Source: Branchiostoma lanceolatum
Taxonomy: Eukaryota; Chordata; Leptocardii; Amphioxiformes; Branchiostomatidae
DNA length: 64,000 bases
Assembly: GCF_035083965.1 (NCBI RefSeq)
Contig: NC_089727.1
Span: forward strand, 9,863,501-9,927,500
Direction: 5' to 3'
Both the position numbers and the translations under genes were made by a program. Positions 11,260 through 23,400 of this stretch are shown here, piece after piece; the stretch's first letter is position 1, and every line of letters starts with the position of its first letter. The notes under the pieces were generated by a model. That model was not told where the DNA came from, searched no databases, and worked only from the letters and a program-made list of their open reading frames with translations.

Positions 11260-12807
11260 GGCCCCTCAAACAACACCATTCCCAGTCCACCCCCTCTATC
11301 TCTGTCTTCCCGCTCCGACGAACTCAACCCCAAGGCCATCCGTATATATAAATGTCCGTCCCGACTAATTTTTCACTAGTATTAAAACAAGAGAAATCAA
11401 CCCAACAAAAAAGCACACATAAGATTTGTCGACATGCGAACCGTATGGAGACCCGTGACTTTCCCCTGATCTTGACAGGTGGCAAAGATGCTAGAAGGGC
11501 AGGTTAGAGGCCATGTGGTTCATGGCCAGAAATGATTGAGTCATATCAGCCGAGGGAAGAGGAGATAGAAAAGGAGAAGAAGAAGAAGAAAAAGAAGGAG
11601 GAGGAAAAGGAGAAGTGTTTTGAGTTATATATAATATTATATGTTTTGTCCGAGAAACGTCCAATATACATATATGTACCAGATTATTGTAACTACAGGA
11701 GAGCTGGCCATATTGTGTACACTCTGCCTGCATGAGTCGCCATGTTAAGGCATCTTTTTTTGTTGCCCAACTTTTTTTGTCATCTATGTATTGATCAAAT
11801 CAGCCTTATCTACAGTTTGCAACATGTGTTAGCCAGAGGAAGATCAGTATAACCAAGAGTTTGACAACATTGTAATCATCGGCACCAACATTTATTCTAA
11901 CTGAACATGGTGAATGGCACCACAGCAGTGCAGCAACAAACAGGCTAGAGTTAACTTAATGCAGTAGTAGTAAAGTTTTCATATGAATACAATATATCTC
12001 TTTCCAGGTTAATAAGAGATCTGTACAAGATGCTGTAGTAACAGGTTAACTATGAGAAAGAGCATAATATGAAGGTAAATAAGAGGATTGGTCATCTTTC
12101 GTATTCTTGCTCTTCCAGCTCAAGTCAGATAATTTCTCCAATCTTCTAGGTGGCAATAGTAAAGTTAGAAAAAAAAACCTTAAAATATTCAGCCAAAACT
12201 TCAAACAGGCCAAGAGAAATGAAACTGACTGGAAAACATGAGCTAAACAATAATTATCATTGAACATTCTAACTTGTGTGTAGTTTCAGCTTTCTTCAGA
12301 ACATAACTTAAGATAAATCATTTCCAATAAACTGTTCAGTACAGTTTTAGTAAACAAACTTTTCATATATCTGTCTCTCTATCTACTTAATGATATATAC
12401 GTTGGCACATTTGTGTCTGACAACAAATAAAAGCAATACAATTATCATCTCATGATTTCAAAAGTATCTACAATGTTTCTGACTTCAATTCTTTTTGCTC
12501 AGCCTGTATCTTTTTGAACATGATCATTAGATCTGATACATCTTATACTTTTAAGTATTAAAATGTTGTCAAAGTAGGCACACTTTCTAAACCTTCCATA
12601 CTACACTTGCTGTAGTAAGTTTGGTCCAGTCTTTAGAATTGTAATATCTGAGAAAAACGTAATAAAACATATGATATCATGCTGTCTGGTTTAGTTCTTG
12701 AATATAATCAAATTCTTGTCGCAAAATTCTTCTATTTTTACTCTCCTTGATATGCACAAGTTGCCATCTTTGTTCCAATGGGTATAAGATATGATTGTGT
12801 CTGTCAG
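11260..12807. other. Convergent 3' UTR region
   Basis: The region lies between the stop codons of the proline-rich gene (+) and the TRIM-NHL gene (-). It holds ATTAAA at 11381-11386 for the plus gene and TTTATT at 11891-11896 (AATAAA on minus) for the TRIM gene. A purine-only GAA-rich tract runs from about 11560 to 11612. No further gene is visible. Confidence 0.5.
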
Positions 12808-15800
12808 CTACTTGGTGTGGATGGACCCATACACGTGGATATCTGAACTCCCCAGTAGAACAGCCAAAGGACAACCCTCGTGTGTCAGCGCCACGTGTGT
12901 GACGACCTTCTCGGGGAACTTGAACTTGTCTAGCACTGTTCCGTCCTTGGCCATGACAACCAGACCACCGATGTACCAACTGTCTCTGTCGACTCTGTTG
13001 TTGAGGATGAGGATGAGCTTGTTCTGGTCCATGATGATGCCCCTGATGTCGAGGCGGCTGCAGCGCGGGTGGATGGTGCGCAGGTGCCGCCCCTCCTCGC
13101 TGTACACCTGGACACAGTTCGCCCGGTGGTCCACCACCAGCAGCTGGTTCTGGGCCGAGATCGCAAGGCTGTACCTGTTCACAGACAGCTTAGAGATCTC
13201 CGTGCACCGAATCTATCATAGGAAAACATAGAGAGATAGTTTTAAGTCTTTAAAAGCCCTTTTTAGACCAACAGTCACAGTACTAATTTCAACTGGATTA
13301 CAATAACAGCCCATTCACTTATGTTGTGTCTTGTGTACATGGTGTACAAAACTCGTGTGTTACGCCTGAAGGCAGTTAACTGGTTATGAAGGAAAAATAG
13401 GAAACAAACAAACCTTTGTGAGCAGTTTGCCATCAGAGTTATAGATGACCACGCCGTGCGGGAAGCGGCCCTTCCCGACATCCTCCACCAGGAAGCGCCC
13501 CCTCCTGTCGATGACCATACTGCGCGGCTTGTGGACACTGTGCAGCCAGAACTTGAAGATGAACTGACCAGTGTCGGAGAAGATCTGTATCCGGTCAGTG
13601 GTGCTCTCCCGGACAGCGATGTAACCCTTAGTGGAAGTGGCCAGCTCAACAGGCCACTGCAGCTGCCCAGGGGACTGACCACGCCCCCCAAACTTGAAGC
13701 GATACTTTCCTTCTTTGTCAAACACCTGTTGCAAAGAGGGAATGATTAAGCTTAGTCAAACTTTATAATTGTTTTTATGATACTGTTTACTTTAAAAGGT
13801 AATCAATATCATATACACAACATTGTGTACTTTGTGTTATTTTCAATAAATCATTATGATAAAAGAGCTTACTTCTTGCTGTCATTTTTGCAACTGAAGT
13901 ACTAAGCAGAAAAATCTAAACATACATTGGAACTTGGTTGATTGGATATAGACTGCAGTAAGTACTAGTTAGTTAAATTCACATACATAACTAATGAAAA
14001 ATATATGGCTGATTTTTCCCAATTTCTCTAATGTAATACAAACTTTTCAAATATTTCTACTTGAAATCATAGAACCACACCTGCACAAGCCAGCTGTACG
14101 TGTTCAGTACATAGATGTTCCCATTTGCACCAACTGCAATGCAGCCAATGTGGGGAGAGTCTCCAGACTTCTCAACCCTTTTTCCAAAGGAACCCACTTT
14201 GTGTAGCTCTGTCACATCCATAGATGCAGTGTCATTCCCTGGAAGAGCACAGAACACACAAGGCAATCCGAGATGGCAGACTTCACCCCTTACCCATACT
14301 GCTTTGCAACACTTCCAGTTCCACAGACAAAAAATATCAGTACTGAAGACCAGGCATATGGTAAAGCTGCATTGTGTATCGCAGGAACACATACAGACAG
14401 ACAGAGACAGACAAACACACATACAAACAAGCCAAATACAAATGTGACAAATAAGTCATCATTAATTTCAAGATAAACAGTTGATTAGAAACTCAAGGCA
14501 TATTGGGTATTCTCAAAAAAAGCAGTACAGTCAAACCTGGTTGGGCAACCACCTCCAGTCATAAGCCAGATTAAAAACAGTCCCGTCCATCTTTACATAC
14601 ATGTTTAACCCAACTCTGTCCTGAGCAACCACCTGTCCTCCAAAATCATTTCTCACCAGTCCCTCGGGTGGTTGCTGAATCCATGTTTGACTGTATTTGG
14701 AAGCAAAAAAGTTGGCATTGATTTTCAATTGAAATTTTCTCTCCTCCATACAGCCTTGATGTACATTTGTATGATACGTTTGTCACAAGTACCTTTCCCA
14801 AAGGTTCTCTCCTCAGATACATTACTCTTGCTGGAGCTTGGGCTGAACTCCTCCTTCAGTAGTGGGGTTGTGACTCTAGCATTGCTGGACTCTGCAGCTG
14901 CACCGAGGGAGCAGGCTACATTGGTCACCGGGCTACTGACTCCAATTTTGGGCACAGTCTTTATCTTGATCTGGATCCTGTTCAGGAGGTTGCTAAAGGT
15001 GTGGTAGTCCACTGACACGCCCACCTCTCCTGAGCTCTTCATATCATTGTCTACAGAACATAGAAGTCATGTAACTTTGATTAGGATATAATGGTGTAAT
15101 TTTACAGTGAACTGTTGGGTTTCCTAGTGGAGGTATTCTCTTTCTGGTTAAAAAGACTACCGTAACTTCTTCATTCACGTTGCTTTGATTAGGATATAAA
15201 GTTGTACTTTTACAGTGACCTGTTGGGTTTCCTAGTGGAGGTATTCTCTTTCAGGTTCAAAAGACCAACATGTTAATTTCTGACAGCATGAAAATGGGTT
15301 CAGAATATTTGCTGAGAGTTTAAGCTGTTGTGGTCCAGAGGTGGTATTGCTAACTACTACATCATAGTATTCTGGAGAGAGCAAAGTATTGAAAGTATCT
15401 AATCTCCAAGCAGATGTGGGTGAAATACAGTAACATTTTCTGAAGGCCATGCTTCTCTTAGAGGTAAGGGACTGTAAGGTCAGAGAAGTGCAGTCATCAG
15501 AAAACATCATGATCTTTCACCCCAACATCTGCTTAGAGAAAAGACATTGCCCTGGTCAGTACCTGTACACTGCTTGAAGAGGAGGTCAAACTGCGAGGTG
15601 ACCAGTTTCCCACAGGTCAGCAGGTCGGAGATGCTGCCGTATGTCACCAACTTCTCCACAAACCTGGTACCAGCCTGGAGTCTCTCTTCATCGTACTGCA
15701 GGGACTTGCCCTGTTAGAGACAACATATGAAAAATCACAAGAATGCTAACATTTACGAGCATATGCTGAATACTTTTCTTCATTTTTTATTGTGTTAGGC

Positions 15801-18800
15801 CCAAACCTTTACCACTCCTTCATGATAGATAGTCCAGGTGCAATCTATGATTAAAAAGGCATTACCTTATCATGTTCAGAACTGAAAACTGGAAGTTCTG
15901 CTGCAGTACTGCAAGAAGCCACCAGGTGGTATGTGATCAAACTTCATTTTACCAACACCTACTCACATCCAAAATATCATAAAGATCCCTCCACATCTTC
16001 TTGAGTTATGCTGCCCACAAAGACATCCAAAAACAAATAAACTGCACCGAAAAAATAACCTTCTTGGCAAAGGTAAATAGGCTGTGTGGGTGAACATCTG
16101 GTCTCCTTTCACTCAGACACACGTATGCAGTGCCCCCTACCTGTGTGTTGAGGAACTGCTGCTGCCTCTGGTAGAGGGTTTCCACGTCCTGCCTCATTTC
16201 TTCCTGCCTGTCCTCCAGCTTGGTCAGCAGGGTGTGGAACACCTTATCAACCTGCAAACAACAACAACACAGACTTATCAACATGCAAATAACAACAACA
16301 ACAATACAAACTAATCAACATGCAAACAACAACACAAACAAAGGATTGCTGTGATGTTTAAATGGCAGCTGTGGCAAAGGTGGGGCATGTCCTTGGTGCT
16401 GAAAATCACTCCAAAGCAATATGTTGTCACAATCATGATTAACATACATCTAACTGCCTAGTCAAACAAGGGCTAATGTGTATATGAATACGTAGAATTC
16501 AAAATTGTATTTATGGATAGTTAACACTCTTGGCATCAGAACCTGATATTTTGAAGTTTTCTTCCGTCATGATATGATACTTAGTTAAACTCTTTTGGTC
16601 AGTGTATCAGAGACAAATACGTGTACCCAAAAACCTTTCCATTTCAGGATGGAGCCTTGTTCTAATTGTGAACATCTAGATATGACATAAACAAAGATGC
16701 TCTGCTACCATGAAAGCCAAAAAGGCAGTGATTCCATCGTACGTGTAACGTTACAAAGTTGGGCAAAACTATATTATGTTATAAAATTGGTTATTCCTGC
16801 ACTTTTCCAATCTTCTGTAAATCTATTTCAGATGATGATAATTAAATTTTGCTGCAACATGAAAATGAAGAGTTTGTGGTAACTTCAGTCAAAACAGCTA
16901 GTACCGTAGCCTGAATTCAATCAAGCCTCCTGTGACCGCTCGCCGCCCTGTAACCGCCTCGCAACCCAAGACTGGGGAGGGGAGAGAAACCCGGACAGCT
17001 GGAGTTTGTGTTATACAGACTACTAGTACCGGTAGTAGTAACAATAGCAATCATGTGATACTGTAAATGCATTTAAGTTCGTGTGGTTTTTATTTCGCGG
17101 TTGGGAGGAAATGGAGTGTTCACGGTGGTTTTAAGTTCGAGTTTGAAACAAAAGTAGCGCTACAGTCATAGGTGGGCAAAAGTTTGGCGGTCGTTTTAAG
17201 TTCACGCTGAAAGTTCACCGCGAATACCACGAACATAAAACCACTGCCAAGATTTCTGCATTTACAGTAGGTCATTATGAGAACCACAAACTTAAACACC
17301 ACAAATATTCCAATATTTCCAGTGAGCTACCTCTCCCTTGACTCTGGTTCCCTCCACTTGTACATGATCAATCTTCTCCTCCATCTGTAGCAGCTGAACT
17401 CTCACATCTTCAGATCTTTTCCTGCCGTTCTCAAGCAGATACAACAGTCTGAAAGAATGTTTGATAATCCTGAATACAAATTCTGCAAGGCATCAAACAA
17501 AATACACAATGAAGTATTTCTGAACCTCAGTTCCAATAAGTGTAACTCGCTATGAAATACCATCATCATGAACTACAAAAGCTGTAACTGAAAAGCCTGT
17601 AACTTACTGAATGAATACACATACTATATATAGACAATGTATGTTATGTCCTTCTTTCTTCAAAATATAGGATAAGACTTGTTGGACATAAATAACACTT
17701 CGATCATAACAACAATAATTAGGTTATGTATTTGTCACTGGAAAAGAGAAACAGACATTGGAAGAAACCAAAATTCATGTCCTTAACTAGTTATTGTTCA
17801 GTTTGTAGTGCCTAGTGGCACATAGGGCAGTAAGTTTCCTTGCTGCTTCTTTAGCAGGGTATATTTTTACAGGGAGGGGTTGCTAGTCCTTCCCCTTCAA
17901 CGTACTCAAGGCACCTCCTCGACACGGGACCTCGCTTTTAGTAGTTTTACATCCCTTCTGAAAGATGGGCGCAGCCCCAACTGAGATGTCCAGTCCCAGG
18001 ATTGAACCAGGGTACCCCAGTTACCAACAAATTGGCTCAACTATGAGGCTGCTACCAGTTGAGCTACAGGGACATCACTTCATGTACTAGTACAATCATC
18101 ATCACATACCGTTCCTTCATGACGGCTGCGGCATCATTAATGTACACATACTGGTGGGAGGTCATGCGGTGGTCGATGGCCGTACATTTCAGACACACCA
18201 GCATGTCGCAGGTGTTACAGTAGAACTCCAAGGCCTCCCCGTCATGCTTGGTACAGGTTAACAGCTTCACTGGAGACGCCAAGTCACCAATACTTAGCTT
18301 CTCCAACTCAACCAGTCTGAAACATTTCATCACGCATTCAGACACTTGTGTAGCGAGTAAGGTATAGAAAAAAAGTGCTTTTAGCTTACTGTAGATGCAC
18401 ATACATGTACTTTTGCAGTGGTTTTATATCATGTTGGGAGGGAAAAGAAGGTTTTTGCAGTGTTTTGAATTTGCAGTTAAAGCATTTCTGTAGTACAGTA
18501 GTAGCATATTGGCATTGGAGAGGTTCCTGCAAAAACTACAAAAATAAAACCACCACGAATGATTGAAGATTTACAGTTTTATCTAACTTGTCAGGTACTA
18601 TCATTAGGACTATGAGAAAATGTGATTATGGAAAAGATGATATTTCATTATAATAATAACTTTTATGGCCAAGATATTCTATAACTTACCAGGTAAAAAA
18701 AGATTACATTTAAAAAAAATCTATTTCTGACTGACATATTCAAGTAAGCAGAAAAAGGAGAATAAACCAAGTTTGAACTCATGTTACCCATAACTTCTCA

Positions 18801-19351
18801 CCTGTGGGACTTGAAACACTTCATGAAGCGGTGCGCCCCCTGGCAGTTGCTGCACAGAAATGCAGCACAGTCCAGGCAGCGGCACACAGCTGAGGAATTC
18901 TCCTCACAGCTGGTGCAGGTGACGGCACCTGCCTCCACCGACTTCACCTCAAGCAGCATCCCCACGATGGGGTCAGAGGGCAGGGTTGAGGGGTCGGATG
19001 AGGGGAGAAGGGTCCTCTGCTGGCAGACTGGACAACATACCTCACCTTCCCTGTCTGGGATAAAAGAAATGAAATCAAAAGAAAGGAAAAAAAAAATTTA
19101 ACTGTGATTGTTGTGATTAAAATCAGCGGTTTATAACAGTAGACCAACCCCAATATGATCAAATTTCTACCTGTTTCGCAAAACAAAGTCATCTGGCATT
19201 ACCTCACATTCTTTTTCAGAAGATCAAACTGTTGTGTTTTACCTTGTTTCTTCACTAGGGTCTCCAGACAGGACAGGCAGTACGTGTGGAGACATGACAG
19301 CACACGTGGCTGGCTGTACTGATGATCACACAGCCCACACTGCAGCTCCAT
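12808..19351 (-). CDS. TRIM-NHL RING E3 ligase-like protein (RING, two B-boxes, coiled coil, NHL)
   Basis: Ten exons on the minus strand: 19351-19243, 19054-18802, 18316-18110, 17448-17331, 16251-16141, 15710-15563, 15050-14793, 14238-14081, 13725-13414, 13212-12808. Phases join throughout, giving 692 residues. RING zinc ligands are C5, C8, C20, H22, C25, C28, C44 and C47. B-box 1 is about residues 83-120 and B-box 2 about 142-178. A coiled-coil region follows to about 315, then a Ser-rich linker, then NHL beta-propeller repeats from about 405 to the end. No filamin domain is visible, unlike TRIM2, TRIM3 and TRIM71. Family knowledge suggests ubiquitin ligase activity with NHL-mediated RNA or protein binding. 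An acceptor-like sequence ends just upstream of the ATG, so a 5' UTR exon is likely. It lies head to head with a paralogue at 20427. Confidence 0.88.
15075..15270. repeat. 108-bp tandem duplication in TRIM-NHL intron
   Basis: The block starting CTTTGATTAGGATATAA at 15075 recurs at 15183. Both copies continue through ACTGTTGGGTTTCCTAGTGG or a one-base variant of it. Two copies only, with few differences, so the duplication is recent. Confidence 0.8.
16253..16340. repeat. AACAACA-rich tandem repeat in TRIM-NHL intron
   Basis: Units of CAACATGCAAA followed by repeated AACAAC occur two to three times just upstream of the acceptor of the exon 16251-16141. On the minus strand this puts GTTGTT-rich DNA in the pyrimidine-tract area. 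Confidence 0.7.
17059..17269. mobile_element. TACTGTAAAT-type MITE in TRIM-NHL intron
   Basis: There is a perfect 13-bp terminal inverted repeat, TACTGTAAATGCA (17059-17071) and TGCATTTACAGTA (17257-17269). Inner GTGGTTTTA / TAAAACCAC blocks and AAGTTCG repeats are present. 211 bp with no coding capacity. It is the best preserved of about five related copies in the window. Confidence 0.78.
17815..18077 (-). mobile_element. tRNA-derived SINE
   Basis: Read on the minus strand, the head carries a pol III box A (TAGCTCAACTGG, complement of 18055-18066). About 46 nt further on is box B (GGTTCAATCCT, complement of 17998-18008). A non-tRNA body follows, including GAGGTCCCGTGT. It lies in the intron between the exons 18316-18110 and 17448-17331, in the same orientation as the gene. 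The tail end is approximate. Confidence 0.68.
18387..18577. mobile_element. TACTGTA-type MITE, diverged copy
   Basis: The left end TACTGTAGATGCA and right end GATTTACAGT, with inner GTGGTTTTAT and AAAACCACCACGAA, match the MITE at 17059-17269. About 190 bp inside the next intron of the same TRIM-NHL gene. Confidence 0.6.
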
Positions 19352-20426
19352 GCTGGACAAAACAACAGTTCACAGTAGCCATTACAATCTCGTCATTACT
19401 TTTTCGGAAATGACCAATCTTTCACATATAAGTTACATAGATTGAGCTCACAGCTCTTTAAGCTCACGGTGTCCCAGTGAAAACTTGTATTAGTCTTAGA
19501 GTTAGACTAAAATTGGGACAACTGGCAATGAATACAGCATTAGCGAACCAGACATTGACAAATCAACAATAGAGTCAACGGACATTGCATACCATGTCAA
19601 TCTCGGAGATGGCAGACTTCAACCCTTGACAAAACTTAAATCATTAGGTATTTTGGCACCCCTGGCAGAACATACACAACCTGTTTTAGCACTTAAAAGA
19701 GCTGAAACCCACAGACGGACACACACACAGACGGACACACACACAGTCGGACACACACACACACATAATCACACAATCACACACACACACACAATCACAC
19801 ACACAAATGCCACTCCCTTAGGGGTGAAGCAATAAGCATTGGTTGATATATCTCCGCATTACTCCAAATTCTCTGATGGATGACTGTTTAGACATGCCAG
19901 ACGAAAGAAAAATGACACCAACATCAGTGTCAACTGGACAACACAACTTTCCCTTTTCCCCACAAATTTCTTTAGCAAAACTCAGATGTGTTGACCGTAC
20001 CTCCTTGATCGTAAATTTACCCCAGCCACTTTGCCGCGGGTTCTTAGAAGTAGCAGCTGGCGAATGTTATGAAATATTACTTTTAACTTCAAAGTAAAAA
20101 CGAACCACAGTAATTTGCATTCCAAACAACACAACTTGTTGAGCCATGTGCCAAAGTCGCTATACATAGCACGACATTCGGATAAAATTCTGGTTCCCAT
20201 GTGTTCGTAGTCATAAAATAATGAAACACTTAGAATAATCGATTTTTTCTAAGAATTAGTAATCTTGAATAAGAATTTTATAAAAGGTGAACTTTGACAA
20301 TTTTATGATGATCTGAAAGCGACTTCTTCCAGCCGAAACTGAGTATCTGAATACAGAGTCTTAGTTTCAATAGCGGGGTTATATGGGGTCAGTGTAGAAG
20401 TGGCGTCAGAAAGGAGACAGATTTCG
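19352..20426. promoter_or_regulatory. Divergent spacer between two TRIM-NHL genes
   Basis: 1075 bp between the two start codons. It includes a CA-rich repeat tract (19708-19806). The 20100-20420 part is unique and probably holds the plus-gene promoter and 5' UTR. No TATA box is evident. Shared regulation of the pair is an inference from geometry only. Confidence 0.4.
19708..19806. repeat. CA-rich tandem repeat (ACAGACGGACACACAC units)
   Basis: Units of ACAGACGGACACACAC repeat and then merge into (CA)n with ATCACACA variants, upstream of the minus-strand TRIM-NHL start codon. The open frame across it is low-complexity and not a gene. Confidence 0.8.
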
Positions 20427-23400
20427 ATGGCCAAACTTTCTCAATTTTCGGTGGATTTTTCCGAGGTAAGCGATGAATTATACAGTAGACCACTATTATG
20501 GACATTTATGTACTATCTCCCATGCATGATGAGTGCATAATAATCGGCAGAACTTACAAACAGGTATGTTTCGAGTCGCAAGACGTGCATGTGGGGAGGG
20601 GGGCATCATGAAACATGTGGTCGATATATAAAATTTTGGCGGAGGCAGTAAGAATTTTCCTGCACTATTGACAGGATGTTCCTGTCGATAAGAATTCTTT
20701 GCACTATTGACAAGATGTTAAAAAGACTTTTTATCGCGCTATTGACAGGAATTCAGTAATTGTTAGGAATCAATCAGAAGCCAAGGAAATTTTTTTCAGC
20801 AACCAACCAAAACAGTATTATAATTTAACGTTACTTTACAGTCTTGTGAATAACGCTCATGATCTGTCAACTCTAACCTTTGCATAACCCCAATCCCGAG
20901 GATGATCCTGTGAATGGTGCGGAAATAAGACGTATTCCTGCACTTCTGCACTATTAGCATTTTCCTGTCAATAAGACCCCGTTCATGATGCAAAAATCAA
21001 AACAATTTAATTCGGCTTGAATTCTGTGTTCATAATGCAAACTTGCACTCTCTCTCAAACCGGTGTACAATGGAAAAACACTTGGTAATGAATGCAATCT
21101 CTCCCGCTAAGGTTGTTATGAATCCGCACAGCCTTGCACTTATGCCTCAGATTCTTGATCTTCTTCTTTGAGGTTAGGCAGCCAGCATCAACTTGTTGAT
21201 GAATCTGCTGCTCTTGACGGGTAGTGCTTGTGCTGGGAATGGTTTTCTGTTGTCTGTACCGGTTGTGAAGGGGGGGGGGGGTGTCTGGTGACTAGCTGGG
21301 TCTAGTGGATGTGGGTCACCGTGTTCCTGAAAGACGCCAGGGAGGGGGTAGCCACCATCTCTGTAGGCAAAGAGTTCCACTCTGCGACTGTTCGAGGGAA
21401 AAATGAGAACTGTCTGTAGGCCGTTCTGCAGAAGGGGATGTCATAGGACAAGGGGTGGAGACGTCTTGTCTGACGTTTTGGTCGGCTGACCGAAGGTAGA
21501 TACTGTGAGTTGACGGTGGCGAGGCCGTGATGCACCTTGTAGAAGGTTGTGAGTCTAGCTCTCTTCCTTCTTGTTTGTAGAGACTCCCATTGAAGGTCTT
21601 GCAACATGTCTCCTACGCTTGACGTCTGACGGTAGCGACAGCATACACACCTGGCAACCTACGCTGGACTTTCTCTACAGCATGAATGTCTTTGGCGGTA
21701 TATGGGTCCCACACCGTACTCGTGATCTTTGATCGGCACTAAACTGCTGTCCTGTTGAAAACGTGTTCCTTTGTGGCCTTCAAAATGTCTTCAAACACTT
21801 CAGGTTCTGATATACTTCATGAAATTGTCTCTGGACCTCCTGATCCCTACAAATAGATATCAGGTTTCCTCAGTTGACCATGGAGAACGCATGAAATTTC
21901 CCGTGTGAGGCCACAAACTACATGTGTATGACCCCTCGTCCTCAGATGTACAACACTGAGGCAAGCTTTTGCATTCATGATGACAATTTGCCGAATCCGG
22001 CTAATTACAAACCGTCACAAACCAAACGGCTCGAATCAGACTTGGAGCATTCATGTTCACAAATTAATCGGGCTTGGCTTGCCAAACACAAAACAAACCG
22101 TTTTGATCTTTACATCTTTTTTTCCGCTATTAACAAGTTGTTTCTGTCAATTTCTGTTTCTGTCGATTTTTACAATGTGAGATTAACACAAGACTTCTTC
22201 CTGTAGTGTATACCGGATGGACCAGCCAGTATCACTTTAATTGTAAACTCTCTTTACTCCCCTCCTCAGGCGCTGAGCTCGACCCATCCTGAGGTGGCGT
22301 CCCTGCTGGTGTGTAAGCTGTGTGACAGACTGTACAAGCAGCCCAGGATCCTGTCCTGTCTGCACACCTTCTGCTACAAATGTCTGCAGTATGAAGTCCT
22401 GAAGCAGGGAGGGGAGGGGCAGGGAACCATAGGCTGCCCTCTCTGTTCACAACAAACAGCATTGCCCAGAGGTATGGTTATTATTATTGTCCTTCAGCTT
22501 GCTGAGGTAGCCGTTTGGCACCAAATGTGTATTGGTTATGGGGTTAGGAAGTAGGGAGAAGGTTAAATTGTCTTTTTCTTACCTGGAAGTTGTCCTGTGT
22601 CGAGTGTAAGGCAAAGGTAAAGTAGATATGAAGCATAATGCTTTTTTTATCAAAGTGTATTTGCAATGTGTTGCAACCATTTTGACTCTCCATTTTGGCT
22701 TTTTGTAAATGTTATTTTGTGGGGTGAGAGTACAAAAACAATGACATTTATGTACAACCTCATCTGTACCAGTCAGCCGACATGTTGTAAATACGTCTAT
22801 TTGATTTCTGCAGGCACCTCCTCTTTACCAGACAACCATGTGATCACCAAGATACAGGAGGCTGAAGCCATCATGAGCGGGAACATCCACTGTACCAACT
22901 GTGAAACTGCAGGGGCCATAGCTGCAGCAAGGTAACTCAGTTACAGTATAAACTCTCAGTTTTACACACAGCTACTGTAGAATCTGTATTCAAAGTACAT
23001 ACATCTTTCTCTGATGGTCACTATCAAAACATGTTTTTACAATCTTTCACTGAGGTTCATTTTATATGAAGAATGTATAGTAAAGCAACCGTTTTAACAA
23101 CTTGAGCACATTTTGTTTCCCCTTGTAGGTGCAATGACTGTCCTGAGTTCCTCTGTGCCCACTGCCTCTCCACACACAACTTCATGAAGGTGTTCAAGTC
23201 ACACAAGGTCGTTCCCGTCAGCGAGCTGAGCCAGCAGGACCTGACGGCCTTCTCCCAGCCGCTGTCCTGTCAGACACACAAGGGGAAGCCGCTGGAGCTC
23301 TTCTGCAACACATGCGAAGTCCTGATCTGTAAGAGGTGCACCAAGGATGGCCACCAGGAAGACACACACGAGCACAGTGCTATCAAGGAGGTGTGGACGG

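Noticed and set aside
13275-13749. Long alternative frames on both strands over the NHL exons
   Set aside because: They are shadows of the NHL-coding exon 13725-13414, whose frame matches neighbouring exons and NHL sequence patterns.
17990-18077. Functional tRNA gene on the minus strand
   Set aside because: Box A and box B are present but no acceptor-stem pairing or sensible anticodon arm is evident, and a SINE body follows directly.
19626-19835. Open frame of 69 codons rich in His/Thr
   Set aside because: It is a translation of a CA-type simple repeat upstream of the TRIM-NHL gene.
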